Positions 1-8,792 of a stretch of DNA of 64,000 nucleotides are shown one piece after another; within the stretch, counting starts at the first letter, position 1; every line of letters starts with the position of its first letter. Both the position numbers and the translations under genes were made by a program. The notes under the pieces are model-generated. The model ran no database searches, had not been told where the DNA came from, and saw nothing but the letters and a program-made list of their open reading frames with translations. Source of the stretch: Candidatus Dechloromonas phosphorivorans (GTDB lineage Bacteria > Pseudomonadota > Gammaproteobacteria > Burkholderiales > Rhodocyclaceae); contig JADKBR010000005.1 of NCBI GenBank assembly GCA_016714975.1, positions 124,001 to 188,000 on the forward strand, given 5' to 3'.

Positions 1-536
1 TGAGTGGACCGCAGAAGTACTACTTTCTGCTGGTCGCCCTGGCGATCTTCGTCATCATCATCAACCTGAGGCTGCAGCATTCGCGGATCGGCCGCGCCTG
101 GCAGGCGATACGCGAAGATGAGATCGCCGCCAAGGCGGTTGGCATCAATACCCGCAACATCAAGCTCCTCGCCTTCGCCATGGGCGCCAGCTTCGGCGGC
201 ATTGCCGGCGGCATCTTCTCGGCGATGCAGGGCTTCGTGTCCCCGGAGAGCTTTTCGCTGATTGAGTCGATCATGATCCTCGCCATGGTCGTCCTCGGCG
301 GTATGGGGCATATCCCTGGCGTCATTCTCGGCGCGGTGTTGCTGACCATCCTGCCGGAGGTCTTGCGCTACGGCGTTGGGCCGCTGCAGGTGGCGGTTTT
401 CGGCAAGATGCTGATCGATCCGGAAAGCCTTCGCATGCTGATTTTCGGTCTGGCGCTGGTGCTGGTCATGCGCTTCAAGCCGGCAGGTCTGTGGCCGTCG
501 CCCGAGCGCAAGCGTGAATTGCAGGGCGACGCGTGA
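1..536 (+). CDS. livM: Branched-chain amino acid ABC transporter permease LivM (5' truncated)
   Basis: The 3' part of an inner-membrane permease gene enters at the left edge; the open frame runs from base 3 and shows about 177 residues. The residues after the edge include a hydrophobic segment, then the cytoplasmic coupling loop with WQAIREDEIAAKAVGIN, which in the LivM/LivH family contacts the ATPases. Several Gly/Ala-rich membrane segments follow (FGGIAGGIFSAMQG, VVLGGMGHIPG), with a charged end. LivM pairs with LivH to form the channel for leucine, isoleucine and valine, or related amino or short-chain acids. The stop overlaps the livG start (TGATG), so the genes are translationally coupled. 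The exact substrate cannot be read from this part, and the substrate-binding protein lies outside the window. Confidence 0.93.
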   Translation, partial: SGPQKYYFLLVALAIFVIIINLRLQHSRIGRAWQAIREDEIAAKAVGINTRNIKLLAFAMGASFGGIAGGIFSAMQGFVSPESFSLIESIMILAMVVLGGMGHIPGVILGAVLLTILPEVLRYGVGPLQVAVFGKMLIDPESLRMLIFGLALVLVMRFKPAGLWPSPERKRELQGDA

Positions 537-1297
537 TGGCCGAGGTGTTGCTGGAAGCCTGCGCGGTGGCCAAGCATTTCGGCGGTGTCAAGGCGCTGCG
601 CGACGTTTCGCTGACCATCCGCAAAGGCGAGATCTACGGGCTGATCGGCCCCAACGGTGCCGGCAAGACGACCTTTTTCAACTGCATGACGGGACTCTAT
701 GTTCCAGATGGTGGCGGTTTCACCTTCGCCGGCGCAACGCTGCGTGCTGATGAGCCGCACAGGGCCGCCGAGTCCGGCATTGCCCGAACTTTCCAGAATA
801 TCCGGCTGTTCGCCAACATGACGGCGCTGGAAAACGTCATGGTCGGTCGTCACGTGCGGACCAGCGCTGGCGTCATCGGTGCCATGCTCCAGAATGCGGC
901 GACCCGGGCCGAGGAAATGGCGATTCGCCAGCGTGCCATCGAATTGCTGCACTACGTCCGCATCGAGGACCGCGCCGACGATCTGGCGATGAATCTGTCC
1001 TACGGCGATCAGCGCCGCCTGGAGATTGCCCGCGCCCTGGCCACCGAACCCACGCTGCTTTGCCTCGATGAGCCTGCCGCCGGCATGAATGCCACGGAAA
1101 CCGCCGAGTTGCGTGAGCTGATTGACGGGATCCGCCGCGATGGCACGACTGTCCTGCTGATCGAGCACGATGTCAAACTGGTCATGGGTCTTTGTGACCG
1201 GGTGGCGGTGCTGGACTATGGCGCCCTCGTGATCGAGGATGTTCCGGCCGTAGTACAGAAAGATCAACGCGTCATCGAGGCTTATCTGGGTGCTTGA
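536..1297 (+). CDS. livG: Branched-chain amino acid ABC transporter ATP-binding protein LivG
   Basis: A 253-residue ABC ATPase that powers LivHM on the cytoplasmic face. The Walker A GPNGAGKTT lies near residue 40, the LivG-type motif GIARTFQNIRLF near residue 80, the signature LSYGDQRRLEIARAL near residue 155 and the Walker B LLCLDEPAAGMN near residue 178; a switch histidine (LLIEHDVK) follows. I chose the ATG at 536, which overlaps the livM stop; a GTG at 533 in the same frame would add one residue. The length and long N-terminal loop match LivG better than LivF. It overlaps the next gene by 8 bases. Confidence 0.95.
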   Translation: MAEVLLEACAVAKHFGGVKALRDVSLTIRKGEIYGLIGPNGAGKTTFFNCMTGLYVPDGGGFTFAGATLRADEPHRAAESGIARTFQNIRLFANMTALENVMVGRHVRTSAGVIGAMLQNAATRAEEMAIRQRAIELLHYVRIEDRADDLAMNLSYGDQRRLEIARALATEPTLLCLDEPAAGMNATETAELRELIDGIRRDGTTVLLIEHDVKLVMGLCDRVAVLDYGALVIEDVPAVVQKDQRVIEAYLGA

Positions 1298-1994
1298 AGT
1301 AACCGGACTCCACGTCGCCTATGGCGGCATTCAGGCGGTGCGCAACGTCACCTTCCACGTCAACGAAGGTGAAACCGTTGCCCTGATCGGCGCCAACGGC
1401 GCCGGCAAAACCAGCACACTGAAAGCGATTTCGCGGGTCATCGATTCGACAGGCGGGGATATCCACTTTCGGAGCGAGAAGATCACGCGCATCGCCTCGC
1501 ACGACATCATCCGCAAGGGCATTGCGATGGTGCCCGAAGGGCGTGGCGTCTTTCCGCGGCTCACAGTTGCCGAGAATCTCGCCATGGGCGCTTTCGTACG
1601 CAACGACAAGGCGGCAATCGCTGGCGATCTCGAACACGTCTACGGGCATTTTCCGCGTCTCAAGGAGCGCGCGGCGCAGCTCGCCGGGACGCTTTCAGGA
1701 GGGGAACAGCAGATGCTGGCCATTGGCCGTGCCCTGATGAGCCGGCCAAAGCTCCTGCTGCTCGACGAACCGTCGATGGGTCTGGCCCCGCTTATGGTCC
1801 AGAAGATTTTTGAGGTCGTCCGCGCCGTCGCCGCGCAAGGCATGACCATCCTGCTCATCGAGCAGAATGCCAAGCTGGCGCTGCAGACCAGCCAGCGCGG
1901 CTATGTCATGGAAAGCGGCGAGATCACTCTCAACGGCGAGGCGGCGGAACTTCTCGATGATCCCAAGGTGCGTGCTGCCTATCTTGGCGAGTGA
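1290..1994 (+). CDS. livF: Branched-chain amino acid ABC transporter ATP-binding protein LivF
   Basis: The second ATPase of the Liv transporter, 234 residues. Visible motifs are Walker A GANGAGKTS near residue 38, the LivF-typical VPEGRGVFPRLTV near residue 80, signature LSGGEQQMLAIGRALM near residue 137, Walker B LLLLDEPSMGLAPL and the switch region LLIEQNAK. The start is GTG at 1290, inside the end of livG (8-base overlap), consistent with translational coupling. It is the last gene of the operon: a convergent gene ends only 52 bases downstream, and no clear hairpin terminator is seen in that gap. Confidence 0.95.
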   Translation: MLEVTGLHVAYGGIQAVRNVTFHVNEGETVALIGANGAGKTSTLKAISRVIDSTGGDIHFRSEKITRIASHDIIRKGIAMVPEGRGVFPRLTVAENLAMGAFVRNDKAAIAGDLEHVYGHFPRLKERAAQLAGTLSGGEQQMLAIGRALMSRPKLLLLDEPSMGLAPLMVQKIFEVVRAVAAQGMTILLIEQNAKLALQTSQRGYVMESGEITLNGEAAELLDDPKVRAAYLGE

Positions 1995-2046
1995 GTGGCG
2001 AGCGCTTGCGGTGCGCGACGAGAAGCCGACGATCGACTGTCAGTTG

Positions 2047-2859
2047 TCAGAAATCGAGATCAAATACCAGCGCGCAATGATCCGATACGTTGTTTATGAA
2101 GTCGTCACGCCGGGCGCCTGAAAGTTGCTGCCAGCCACTGACGGCGACCTGGTATTCCACTCCATCAGCCCTGGTTCCCAGGGTCTTGACCCCAAGACCA
2201 TTGCTTGCAAGGACGTGGTCGAGATCGGACTCGAGCGTGCCATTGCTGAAGGTCAGCGAATGCTCCTTCGCAAGTAGCGTCATGCTTGCCTTGCTGCCGG
2301 CGCCGCCGAGGACTTCGATTTCACGCGCGGCGGCCACCGCCAGGTTTTTCTTGGCGGGCCTCGGGAAATAGAGACCCATGGTATTGAAGTCACCGGTGAC
2401 GACAAGATGACCGGTCTCTGCCATCTTGTCGATCGTGGCCTTCATGCTCCAGACTTTGTCGAACATCTCCGAGCGATTACCGAAAGCCGCCGCATCCGTT
2501 CCGCTGTCGGTATGGAGGAAAAGAAGATTCAGATAGACGGAATCCCTGTAGAGGGTCAGGCAGGCGCCGGGACGGAGGCTCGGGTTGTACGCCTTGAATT
2601 CGCGCTTCTGAACGAACGTCGCCTGATACCTGCTGCTGCCCTTGTAGCCAACGAGAATCTCTTGCACCTCGGGCCCATCGGTCAGGTGGAATGAATAGTT
2701 CGCAAAGTGATTCCGCATCAGCTCGAGGACGCCAAGGTTTTCAACCTCGTAAAGCGCGAAGACATCCGGGTCATGCCCCTTGATGTGATCGGCGACCGCT
2801 TTGACCCTGCCGCCACTGCGGAAATGCTCGACGTTCCAACTCAGTACCCTTAGCGCCAT
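2047..2859 (-). CDS. Endonuclease/exonuclease/phosphatase (EEP) family protein
   Basis: A 270-residue protein with the complete EEP (DNase I-like) metal-site pattern: VLSWNVEHF near the N-terminus (Asn), ALYEVEN (Glu, family QE), VVTGDFNTMG in the middle (GDFN) and NVSDHCALVFDL at the C-terminus (SDH). The fold hydrolyses phosphodiester or phosphomonoester bonds using a divalent metal; members act on nucleic acids, phosphoinositides or other substrates, and nothing here fixes which. No signal peptide is visible, so a cytoplasmic enzyme is likely. The ATG at 2859 is preceded by GAGGG at good spacing. It is a single gene convergent with the liv operon and 157 bases from napF, without an obvious shared operon. 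Confidence 0.85.
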   Translation of the reverse strand: MALRVLSWNVEHFRSGGRVKAVADHIKGHDPDVFALYEVENLGVLELMRNHFANYSFHLTDGPEVQEILVGYKGSSRYQATFVQKREFKAYNPSLRPGACLTLYRDSVYLNLLFLHTDSGTDAAAFGNRSEMFDKVWSMKATIDKMAETGHLVVTGDFNTMGLYFPRPAKKNLAVAAAREIEVLGGAGSKASMTLLAKEHSLTFSNGTLESDLDHVLASNGLGVKTLGTRADGVEYQVAVSGWQQLSGARRDDFINNVSDHCALVFDLDF

Positions 2860-3016
2860 AGTTCACCCTCAATAAAATCGACCCGGCGAAAACGGCTTCG
2901 GCTCTTGAACCGCTCAATGCCATCCGGGACAGAATACGCCATTATCGCTGCCAGCGGCGGATGGCGGTCACCACAAGGCGCGCTTGTCCTGGGTGCTCCG
3001 CACCCGCACCCGGCGA

Positions 3017-3496
3017 TCATGCCTGGATCGTGATTGCCGCGGTCGGGCATGGCGCGACGCAGGCGCCGCAGCCGGTGCATGTGTCCTTGTCGATGGTGGG
3101 AATCGGGGTGCCACCCTGGCGGGGGGCGAAGCGAATGGCGCGCACAGCGCAGAAATCGCCGCAGACCCGGCATTCGATACCGTGCCGCGGCAGGCAGGCA
3201 TCGCTGACGAGCGCCTTGCAGGGCCAGGCTGGCAGACCTTCGCAGCGGACCAGCGCCAACGGCTGGCAGGCGGCGGCGCATTCGCCGCAGAAGGAGCATT
3301 CGCGCTGGCTGAAATCAACAGTGGGGAATCCGCCGTCGCCAGGCACCAGAATTCTCTGTGGGCACGCCGTCAGGCAATCGCCGCAGCGGGTGCAGCGGTC
3401 GATGAATGTCGATTCGGGCGAGGCCCAAGGCGGCCGCATTTCGGCCCTGGGGCGGGGTCGACCGCGAAGGAAGCCGCGGCGGCTGGCATCGATCAT
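3017..3496 (-). CDS. napF: Ferredoxin-type protein NapF
   Basis: A 159-residue protein with an N-terminal RRGFLRG segment and three four-cysteine clusters: CTRCGDCLTACP, CSFCGECAAACQP and CTGCGACVAPCP, each able to hold a [4Fe-4S] centre. There is a further cysteine-rich stretch (CRVCGDFC) between the second and third. This is the layout of NapF, a cytoplasmic iron-sulfur protein that helps mature periplasmic nitrate reductase NapA. It lies 10 bases after ccmI on the same strand and is probably the last gene of the ccm transcript. No napA, B, C or D is present in the window, so its partner must be encoded elsewhere. Other multi-cluster ferredoxins can look similar. Confidence 0.85.
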   Translation of the reverse strand: MIDASRRGFLRGRPRPRAEMRPPWASPESTFIDRCTRCGDCLTACPQRILVPGDGGFPTVDFSQRECSFCGECAAACQPLALVRCEGLPAWPCKALVSDACLPRHGIECRVCGDFCAVRAIRFAPRQGGTPIPTIDKDTCTGCGACVAPCPTAAITIQA

Positions 3497-3506
3497 CCCG
3501 GCGGGC

Positions 3507-4346
3507 CTACTTTCCCTGCTTCATCTTGTCGATGCCGCTGCGCAGCATCTGGTCGAGTTCCGAACCGGGTTCGACCTGCGGCAGCAAGGCTTCCCAGTAA
3601 GCGATGCCCTTCCTGTTGTCGCCGGCTCCCATGGCGGCGGCGCCGGCCAGGAAAAGCGAGTGCGGGTGTTGCGGGTCGATCTTCAGGGCGCGTGCGATGA
3701 GCTGGCTCGGCTTGCCCTTGAGCCCGTTGCCGCTCGCCATGGCGATCGTCTCGGCGTAGCTGGCGAGCAGCTCGGGATCGTCGTCGATGACCTTCTCCGC
3801 CTTGGCGTAAGCTGCGGCAGCCTCTTCGTAGCGGCCCATCGTCTTGTACGAACGCGCCAGCATCAGCCAGCCCTGCATGTCGTCGGGGTTGGCCTGCATG
3901 CGCTCGGCGAGTCTGGCGACCATGCCGCTGATCTGCTCTGCCGTCATTTTCGGCGCGGCGGCGGTCTGTGCCGGATCGAGCGCTTTCGGGTTGCCGAGAA
4001 TGCCGTAAGCCGCAAGCGCGAGGACGGGCAGCAACAACAGAAGGACGATGGCCATCTTGCGGCTCGGGCCGTAGGTCGCCTTGCCCGCCTCTTCCGCTTC
4101 CGGTGCGACCTCCTCGAGCAGGCGCCGCTGCAGTTCGCGCCGGGCTTGATCGAAATCGGCATCGGCCAGTGTGCCTTCAGTCCTTTCGCGTTCCAGTTCG
4201 GACAACTGGTCACGAAAGACGGCGAGGTTGGCCTCCTTGCGGCTCGCTTTCGTCTCATTCCGGCGCAGGCCGAGCCACAGCGGCGGCAACAGGAAGGCGG
4301 CAACCACCACGATCAGCAAGGTGGCGTAGATCACGAACTGGGTCAT
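3507..4346 (-). CDS. ccmI: Cytochrome c maturation protein CcmI
   Basis: A 279-residue apocytochrome c chaperone of the System I pathway. The N-terminus has a transmembrane segment (residues 5-27), then a coiled-coil-like charged region (FRDQLSELERERTEG, typical of CcmI), a second membrane segment near residue 100 (MAIVLLLLLPVLALAAYGIL) and a periplasmic TPR region with NPDDMQGWLMLARSYKTMGR. CcmI hands unfolded apocytochrome to the CcmF/H haem ligation complex. Here it is separate from CcmH, unlike the fused E. coli CcmH. The start ATG overlaps the ccmH stop (ATGA). Confidence 0.94.
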   Translation of the reverse strand: MTQFVIYATLLIVVVAAFLLPPLWLGLRRNETKASRKEANLAVFRDQLSELERERTEGTLADADFDQARRELQRRLLEEVAPEAEEAGKATYGPSRKMAIVLLLLLPVLALAAYGILGNPKALDPAQTAAAPKMTAEQISGMVARLAERMQANPDDMQGWLMLARSYKTMGRYEEAAAAYAKAEKVIDDDPELLASYAETIAMASGNGLKGKPSQLIARALKIDPQHPHSLFLAGAAAMGAGDNRKGIAYWEALLPQVEPGSELDQMLRSGIDKMKQGK

Positions 4347-4828
4347 CTGGTGTCGAATTCCTTGAGCAGCGCGTCGGCGCGGCCGGCCTCGTCGGCGGAG
4401 AGCGGCTTGTCCTCCGCCATGCGGGAGACGCGCCGGCGCAGGTAGCGGACCAGGATCACGAGGCCGAGCAGCATCAGCGCCAGCGGGCCGCCCCAGAGCA
4501 GCAGCGTGATGCCCTTGACCGGCGGCCGGTAAAGGACGAAATCGCCATAGCGGACGACCATGAAGTCGATAATCTCCTTGTCCGACTTGCCGTCGCGGAT
4601 CATGGTGCGGATCTCGCGCCGCAGGTCCTGAGCAAGTTCGGCGTTGGAGTCGGCGATGGTTTGGTTCTGGCAGACAAGGCAGCGCAGTTCCTCGGAAAGG
4701 AGTTGCAAGCGCTTCTCGGCAACGGGGTCGGCAGCGAGGGCGGCCTCGGTGGTGCTTGAGGCGACTGCTGCGGTCGACCCGAAAAAACAGGCAAAAATGA
4801 TGATGGCGATCAGCGCCCGAATGTTCAT
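4343..4828 (-). CDS. ccmH: Cytochrome c maturation protein CcmH (thiol reductant)
   Basis: A 161-residue short-form CcmH. It has a cleavable signal sequence (IAIIIFACFFGSTAAVASS), the redox motif LRCLVCQNQ in the periplasm followed by IADSNAELAQDLR, and one membrane anchor (LLLWGGPLALMLLGLVILV) near residues 105-125. The CXXC reduces the apocytochrome haem-binding cysteines before haem attachment. I take the ATG at 4828, which overlaps the ccmG stop by 4 bases; in-frame codons upstream lie within ccmG and read as an antisense-like, Arg-rich stretch. Confidence 0.94.
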   Translation of the reverse strand: MNIRALIAIIIFACFFGSTAAVASSTTEAALAADPVAEKRLQLLSEELRCLVCQNQTIADSNAELAQDLRREIRTMIRDGKSDKEIIDFMVVRYGDFVLYRPPVKGITLLLWGGPLALMLLGLVILVRYLRRRVSRMAEDKPLSADEAGRADALLKEFDTR

Positions 4829-5409
4829 TTGTTCAGCTCCGCCAGCAGCGGCATGATCTTGCGGGCGAGCACATCCGGCGTGATCGGCCCGGTGTGTTTC
4901 ATGCGGATGACGCCAGCCTTGTCGATGACGTAGGTTTCCGGCACGCCATAGACGCCGTAGTCGATGCCAACGCGGCCGTCGAGATCCATGACTGTCAGCT
5001 TGTACGGGTCGCCATGGTCGGCCAGCCACTTGTTGGCGCGCTGGAAGGCGAGCCTCCTTTCGTCATCGGCGCTGATCTTGCTCATGTCGAAGCCGCCATC
5101 GCCTCGCACTTCCTTGTAGTTGAGGCCGACCAGCGGCACATCGACCTTCTTCGCGAACTCGACCAGAATCGGGTGTTCGGCGCGGCATGAAACGCACCAC
5201 GAGGCCCAGACGTTGAGCAGCCAGACCTTGCCCTGCATGTCCTTCGGGCCGAGCGTCTTGTCCGGAGTCGCCAGCACGGTGAGGTTGAAGGCCGGGGCCG
5301 GCTTGCCGACCAGCGGTGAAGGCACGTCGCGCGGGTTTAGGTTGAGGCCGACCGCGAGCAAGGCGACAAGGGCGGCAAAGCCGCCGAGAATCCAGTAATA
5401 ACGGTTCAT
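4825..5409 (-). CDS. ccmG: Thiol:disulfide interchange protein CcmG/DsbE
   Basis: A 194-residue membrane-anchored periplasmic thioredoxin. The N-terminal anchor is YYWILGGFAALVALLAVGL, followed by GKPAPAFNL, the active site WASWCVSCRAEHP near residue 80, and the cis-proline region YGVYGVPETYVIDKAG. It supplies reductant to CcmH and apocytochrome. The ATG at 5409 overlaps the ccmF stop by 4 bases. The active site is CVSC rather than the more usual CPTC or CVPC; the central proline is missing, which may shift the redox potential. Confidence 0.94.
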   Translation of the reverse strand: MNRYYWILGGFAALVALLAVGLNLNPRDVPSPLVGKPAPAFNLTVLATPDKTLGPKDMQGKVWLLNVWASWCVSCRAEHPILVEFAKKVDVPLVGLNYKEVRGDGGFDMSKISADDERRLAFQRANKWLADHGDPYKLTVMDLDGRVGIDYGVYGVPETYVIDKAGVIRMKHTGPITPDVLARKIMPLLAELNK

Positions 5410-7400
5410 GCGTTTTGGGTTCCAGCCGGGGTGGTGGCAGCAGAAGAGGCGCGCGTCTTGACGCGGTAACGGCGATCGAGCATGGCGAGAAGGCCGCCGA
5501 GCGCCATCAGGATGCAGCCGCCCCAGATCCAGTCGACAAAGGGTTTGTAATAGACGCGTACTGCCCACTCGCCTTCCGGCTTGTCGCGGTCGATCGGTTC
5601 GCCGAGCGAGACATAGACGTCACGCAGGAAGCCGGCGTCGATGGCGGCTTCGGTCATCGGCATCGAGGACGAGACGTAGCTGCGCTTCTCCGGATTCATC
5701 TTGCGCAACAGCTTGCCATTGGCCGACAGATCGAAGTCGCCCTGCGCTGCCATGTAATTCGGGCCCTCCACCGCCTTCACGCCGTTGAACGTGAAGTGAT
5801 AGCCGGCGACGTCGACACTCTCGCCGGGCGCCATCTTGACGTCCTTTTCTTCCTGAAAGCTGCTGACCATGGTGACGCCGACGACAAAGACGGCAATGCC
5901 GATGTGAGCGACGTTCATGCCGACGAAGCTGCGTGGCTGCTTCAGAGCGGCGCTCAGGAAGGATAGACCGGCTTGGGTATGGCGGACGCGCTGGACGAAA
6001 TTGAGGATCGACGACAGCGTGACCCAGGCCGCAAGCAGCAGGCCGAGCGCGGTCAACGGCATCCACGAGCCATAAACGAAGGGCAGGGCGATGGCGACGA
6101 CCAGTGCCGCGGCGAACGCCCAGCGCAGGGTACGCAGGATTTCGCCGATCGACGCTTCCTTCCAGCGGGCAAACGGAGCGACGCCCATCAGGAACAGGAC
6201 CGGCGTCATGACCGGCACGAAGACGGCATTGAAGTACGGTGGCCCGACCGAAATCTTGCCGACGCCCAGCGCGTCGATCAGCAGCGGGTAGAGCGTCCCG
6301 AGAAGCACGGTGGCGCAGGCGACTACGAGCAGCACGTTGTTGGTCAGCAGCAGCGATTCGCGCGAAACCAGCCCGAAGCGGCCGCCAAGGCCCACCTTGG
6401 GGGCGCGCCAGGCGAAGAGGGCGAGCGAGCTGCCGATCACGGCGACCAGGAAGATCAGGATGAAGATGCCGCGCCGCGGGTCGGTGGCGAAGGCATGGAC
6501 TGAGGTCAGGACGCCGGAACGCACGAGGAAAGTGCCGAGCAGCGACAGCGAGAAGGCCGAAATTGCCAGCAGCACGGTCCAGTTCTTGAAGCTGCCGCGC
6601 TTTTCGGTGACGGCCAAGCTGTGGATCAGCGCCGTGCCGACCAGCCACGGCATGAACGAGGCGTTTTCGACCGGGTCCCAGAACCACCAGCCGCCCCAGC
6701 CCAGTTCGTAGTAGGCCCACCACGAGCCCATCGCGATACCAAGGGTCAGGAAGCACCAGGCGGCCATCGTCCACGGCCGCGACCAGCGCGCCCAGGCGGC
6801 GTCGAGCTGGCCGGAGAGCAGGGCGGCGATGGCGAAGGCGAACGCCACCGAGAAGCCGACGTAGCCCATGTAGAGCAGCGGCGGATGGATGACCAGCCCG
6901 AAATCCTGGAGCAGCGGATTCAGGTCCTTCCCCTCCTCGGCGCCGGGCAGCAGGCGTTCGAACGGGCTGGAAGTGATCAGGATGAAGAGCAGGAAGCCGA
7001 AGGCGACGAGGCCGAGGGTGCCGAGGACGCGGGCAACCATGACATCGGGCAACTGGCGCGACAGCATGGCGACGGCGAAGGCCCACCAGCTAAGCATCAG
7101 CATCCACAGCAGCAGCGAGCCTTCATGTCCGCCCCAGACGGCGGCGACGCGGTACTGGATCGGCAGCAGCGAATTCGAGTGCTGGGCGACGTAGAGCACC
7201 GAAAAGTCGCTGGTCACGAAAGCCTGCGTCAGGCAGGCGAAGGAGAAGGTGATAAGCAGCGCCATCGCCGATGCCGCCGGACGGGCCAGCGCGACCCAGG
7301 TCATCCGGTTGCGGTGGGCGCCGATCAGTGGAAGTGTCCCGAGAACGAGGGCAACCAGCGTCGCCAGGATGAGTGCGAAATGGCCAAGTTCGGGAATCAT
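5406..7400 (-). CDS. ccmF: Cytochrome c haem lyase subunit CcmF
   Basis: A 664-residue polytopic inner-membrane protein, the normal CcmF length. It carries the WWD haem-handling motif GWGGWWFWDPVENASFMPWL around residues 230-250 and conserved histidines such as VIHPPLLYMGYVGF. A periplasmic domain near the C-terminus precedes the last membrane segment. CcmF receives haem from CcmE and forms the thioether bonds on apocytochrome c with CcmH and CcmI. Only two bases separate it from ccmE upstream; it overlaps ccmG downstream. Confidence 0.97.
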   Translation of the reverse strand: MIPELGHFALILATLVALVLGTLPLIGAHRNRMTWVALARPAASAMALLITFSFACLTQAFVTSDFSVLYVAQHSNSLLPIQYRVAAVWGGHEGSLLLWMLMLSWWAFAVAMLSRQLPDVMVARVLGTLGLVAFGFLLFILITSSPFERLLPGAEEGKDLNPLLQDFGLVIHPPLLYMGYVGFSVAFAFAIAALLSGQLDAAWARWSRPWTMAAWCFLTLGIAMGSWWAYYELGWGGWWFWDPVENASFMPWLVGTALIHSLAVTEKRGSFKNWTVLLAISAFSLSLLGTFLVRSGVLTSVHAFATDPRRGIFILIFLVAVIGSSLALFAWRAPKVGLGGRFGLVSRESLLLTNNVLLVVACATVLLGTLYPLLIDALGVGKISVGPPYFNAVFVPVMTPVLFLMGVAPFARWKEASIGEILRTLRWAFAAALVVAIALPFVYGSWMPLTALGLLLAAWVTLSSILNFVQRVRHTQAGLSFLSAALKQPRSFVGMNVAHIGIAVFVVGVTMVSSFQEEKDVKMAPGESVDVAGYHFTFNGVKAVEGPNYMAAQGDFDLSANGKLLRKMNPEKRSYVSSSMPMTEAAIDAGFLRDVYVSLGEPIDRDKPEGEWAVRVYYKPFVDWIWGGCILMALGGLLAMLDRRYRVKTRASSAATTPAGTQNA

Positions 7401-7402
7401 CT

Positions 7403-7864
7403 TCAGTAGCTCGCTTTCGGGCTTTCGCCACCTTCTGCCTTGGACTTGGCGTCATTCACCGCTTTCGCAGCTTCCGGCGGCATGTAGTTTTCATCATGCT
7501 TGGCCAACACTTCGTTGGCGGTAAAGGTGTCGACAGAGGTCATCTTGCCCTGGGCGACGACGCCTTTGCCTTCCTTGAACAGGTCGGGGAGGATGCCCTT
7601 GTAGTTGACCAGGATGTCCTTCTCGGTGTCAGTCACGATGAAGGCCATGGTGACGCCATCAGCCTGCCGTTGCAGACTGCCTTCCTTGACCAGGCCGCCG
7701 ATGCGGAAAACCTTGCCCTGCGGCGCTTTGCCGGCGGCAACGTCGGTCGGCGAAATGTAGAGGGCGATATTGCTGTTCAGTGCATTGAGCACCAGCGCTG
7801 CGATGATGCCGATAACGGCCAGCGCGCCGCCGATCAGCGCGAGTTTCTTGTGACGGGATTTCAT
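7403..7864 (-). CDS. ccmE: Haem chaperone CcmE
   Basis: A 153-residue periplasmic haem chaperone with one N-terminal signal anchor (LALIGGALAVIGIIAALVL) and an OB-fold domain. The covalent haem ligand is visible in LAKHDENYMPPE: His123 with the partner Tyr127. Haem is loaded by CcmABCD and delivered to CcmF. The C-terminal tail is flexible and polar. Its start overlaps the ccmD stop (ATGA). Confidence 0.96.
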   Translation of the reverse strand: MKSRHKKLALIGGALAVIGIIAALVLNALNSNIALYISPTDVAAGKAPQGKVFRIGGLVKEGSLQRQADGVTMAFIVTDTEKDILVNYKGILPDLFKEGKGVVAQGKMTSVDTFTANEVLAKHDENYMPPEAAKAVNDAKSKAEGGESPKASY

Positions 7865-8049
7865 TCAGCGGAGTTCCTGTTCTCGGCTCGAAGCTGGCGC
7901 TTCAAGCGGGCGATGGTGGTCTTTCGATTGCGGGCGACCATGATCGGTTCAATCGTCATGATCAGCACCGTGACGCCGAACGAGCCCCAGACGTAGAAAC
8001 CGTAGCCGCCCATGGCGATGAAGTCGGAAAAACTGTTCCAGTGGATCAC
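7861..8049 (-). CDS. ccmD: Haem exporter protein CcmD
   Basis: A 62-residue single-span membrane protein that stabilises the CcmC-CcmE complex. The sequence FIAMGGYGFYVWGSFGVT precedes the membrane segment, followed by a positively charged tail (RNRKTTIARLKRQLR), the standard CcmD layout. The start is a GTG at 8049 that overlaps the ccmC TGA stop as GTGA. A longer frame continuing upstream on this strand is the antisense-like shadow of ccmC and was not used. Confidence 0.9.
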   Translation of the reverse strand: MIHWNSFSDFIAMGGYGFYVWGSFGVTVLIMTIEPIMVARNRKTTIARLKRQLRAENRNSAE

Positions 8050-8792
8050 TTTTCGCCTCCGGTGAGCAGCGCCTTGACCCAGTCGGTGTGCCGCTCGCGT
8101 TCGAGCATGATGGTGCGTACCCGCATGAAGGCGACGGCGATGGAGTACATCCAGAAACACATGGCCATCAGCAGCATGCCCCAGAGCATCGTGGTCGCCA
8201 TCGACGACTTGGCCAGGTTGACGCTGGAGCCCTGATGCAGCGTGTTCCACCATTTCACCGAGAAATAGATGATCGGGATATTGACTACGCCGACCAGCAA
8301 CAACAGGCCGCCGGCCTTGTCGGCACGGCGGGCATCGTCGATCGCTGCGGTCAACGCCATGTAGCCGATGTAAAGGAAAAGCAGGATCAGCTCCGAGGTC
8401 AGCCGGGCATCCCACACCCACCACGTGCCCCACATCGGCTTGCCCCACAGCGCGCCGGTCCACAACGAGAGGAAAGCCATCAGCGCGCCGGTCGGCGCCA
8501 GCGCCTGCGCCATCATTCCCGACAGCCGGGTGTTGAAGGCCAGACCGATTGCCGCCCAGAAGGCCATCACCAGATAGATGAACATCGACATCCAGGATGC
8601 CGGGACGTGGATGAAGATGATCCGGTAGCCCTCTCCCTGCTGGAAATCGGTCGGTGCGACCAGCATGCCCAGCCACAGGCCGGCGAGACCGAAAACGACC
8701 GAGACGGCGGCGAAGTAGGGAATCAGCGCGCCGGCCAGCGGATAGAAGGTGGCCGGCGAGGCAAAGCGGTAGAGATTGAAGCGGTCTTTCAT
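8046..8792 (-). CDS. ccmC: Haem transporter/handling protein CcmC
   Basis: A 248-residue inner-membrane protein with six hydrophobic segments and the WWD motif WGTWWVWDARLTSELILLF near residues 125-145. Flanking histidines (IFIHVPASW and NTLHQGSS) serve as haem axial ligands in the family. CcmC loads haem onto CcmE. The ATG at 8792 overlaps the ccmB stop by 4 bases; the in-frame extension upstream is inside ccmB and is rejected. Confidence 0.96.
   Translation of the reverse strand: MKDRFNLYRFASPATFYPLAGALIPYFAAVSVVFGLAGLWLGMLVAPTDFQQGEGYRIIFIHVPASWMSMFIYLVMAFWAAIGLAFNTRLSGMMAQALAPTGALMAFLSLWTGALWGKPMWGTWWVWDARLTSELILLFLYIGYMALTAAIDDARRADKAGGLLLLVGVVNIPIIYFSVKWWNTLHQGSSVNLAKSSMATTMLWGMLLMAMCFWMYSIAVAFMRVRTIMLERERHTDWVKALLTGGEK

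Noticed and set aside
368..1267. A 299-codon minus-strand frame opposite livG
   Set aside because: Shadow of livG, rich in Gln/His/Asp as expected from reversed GC-rich codons.
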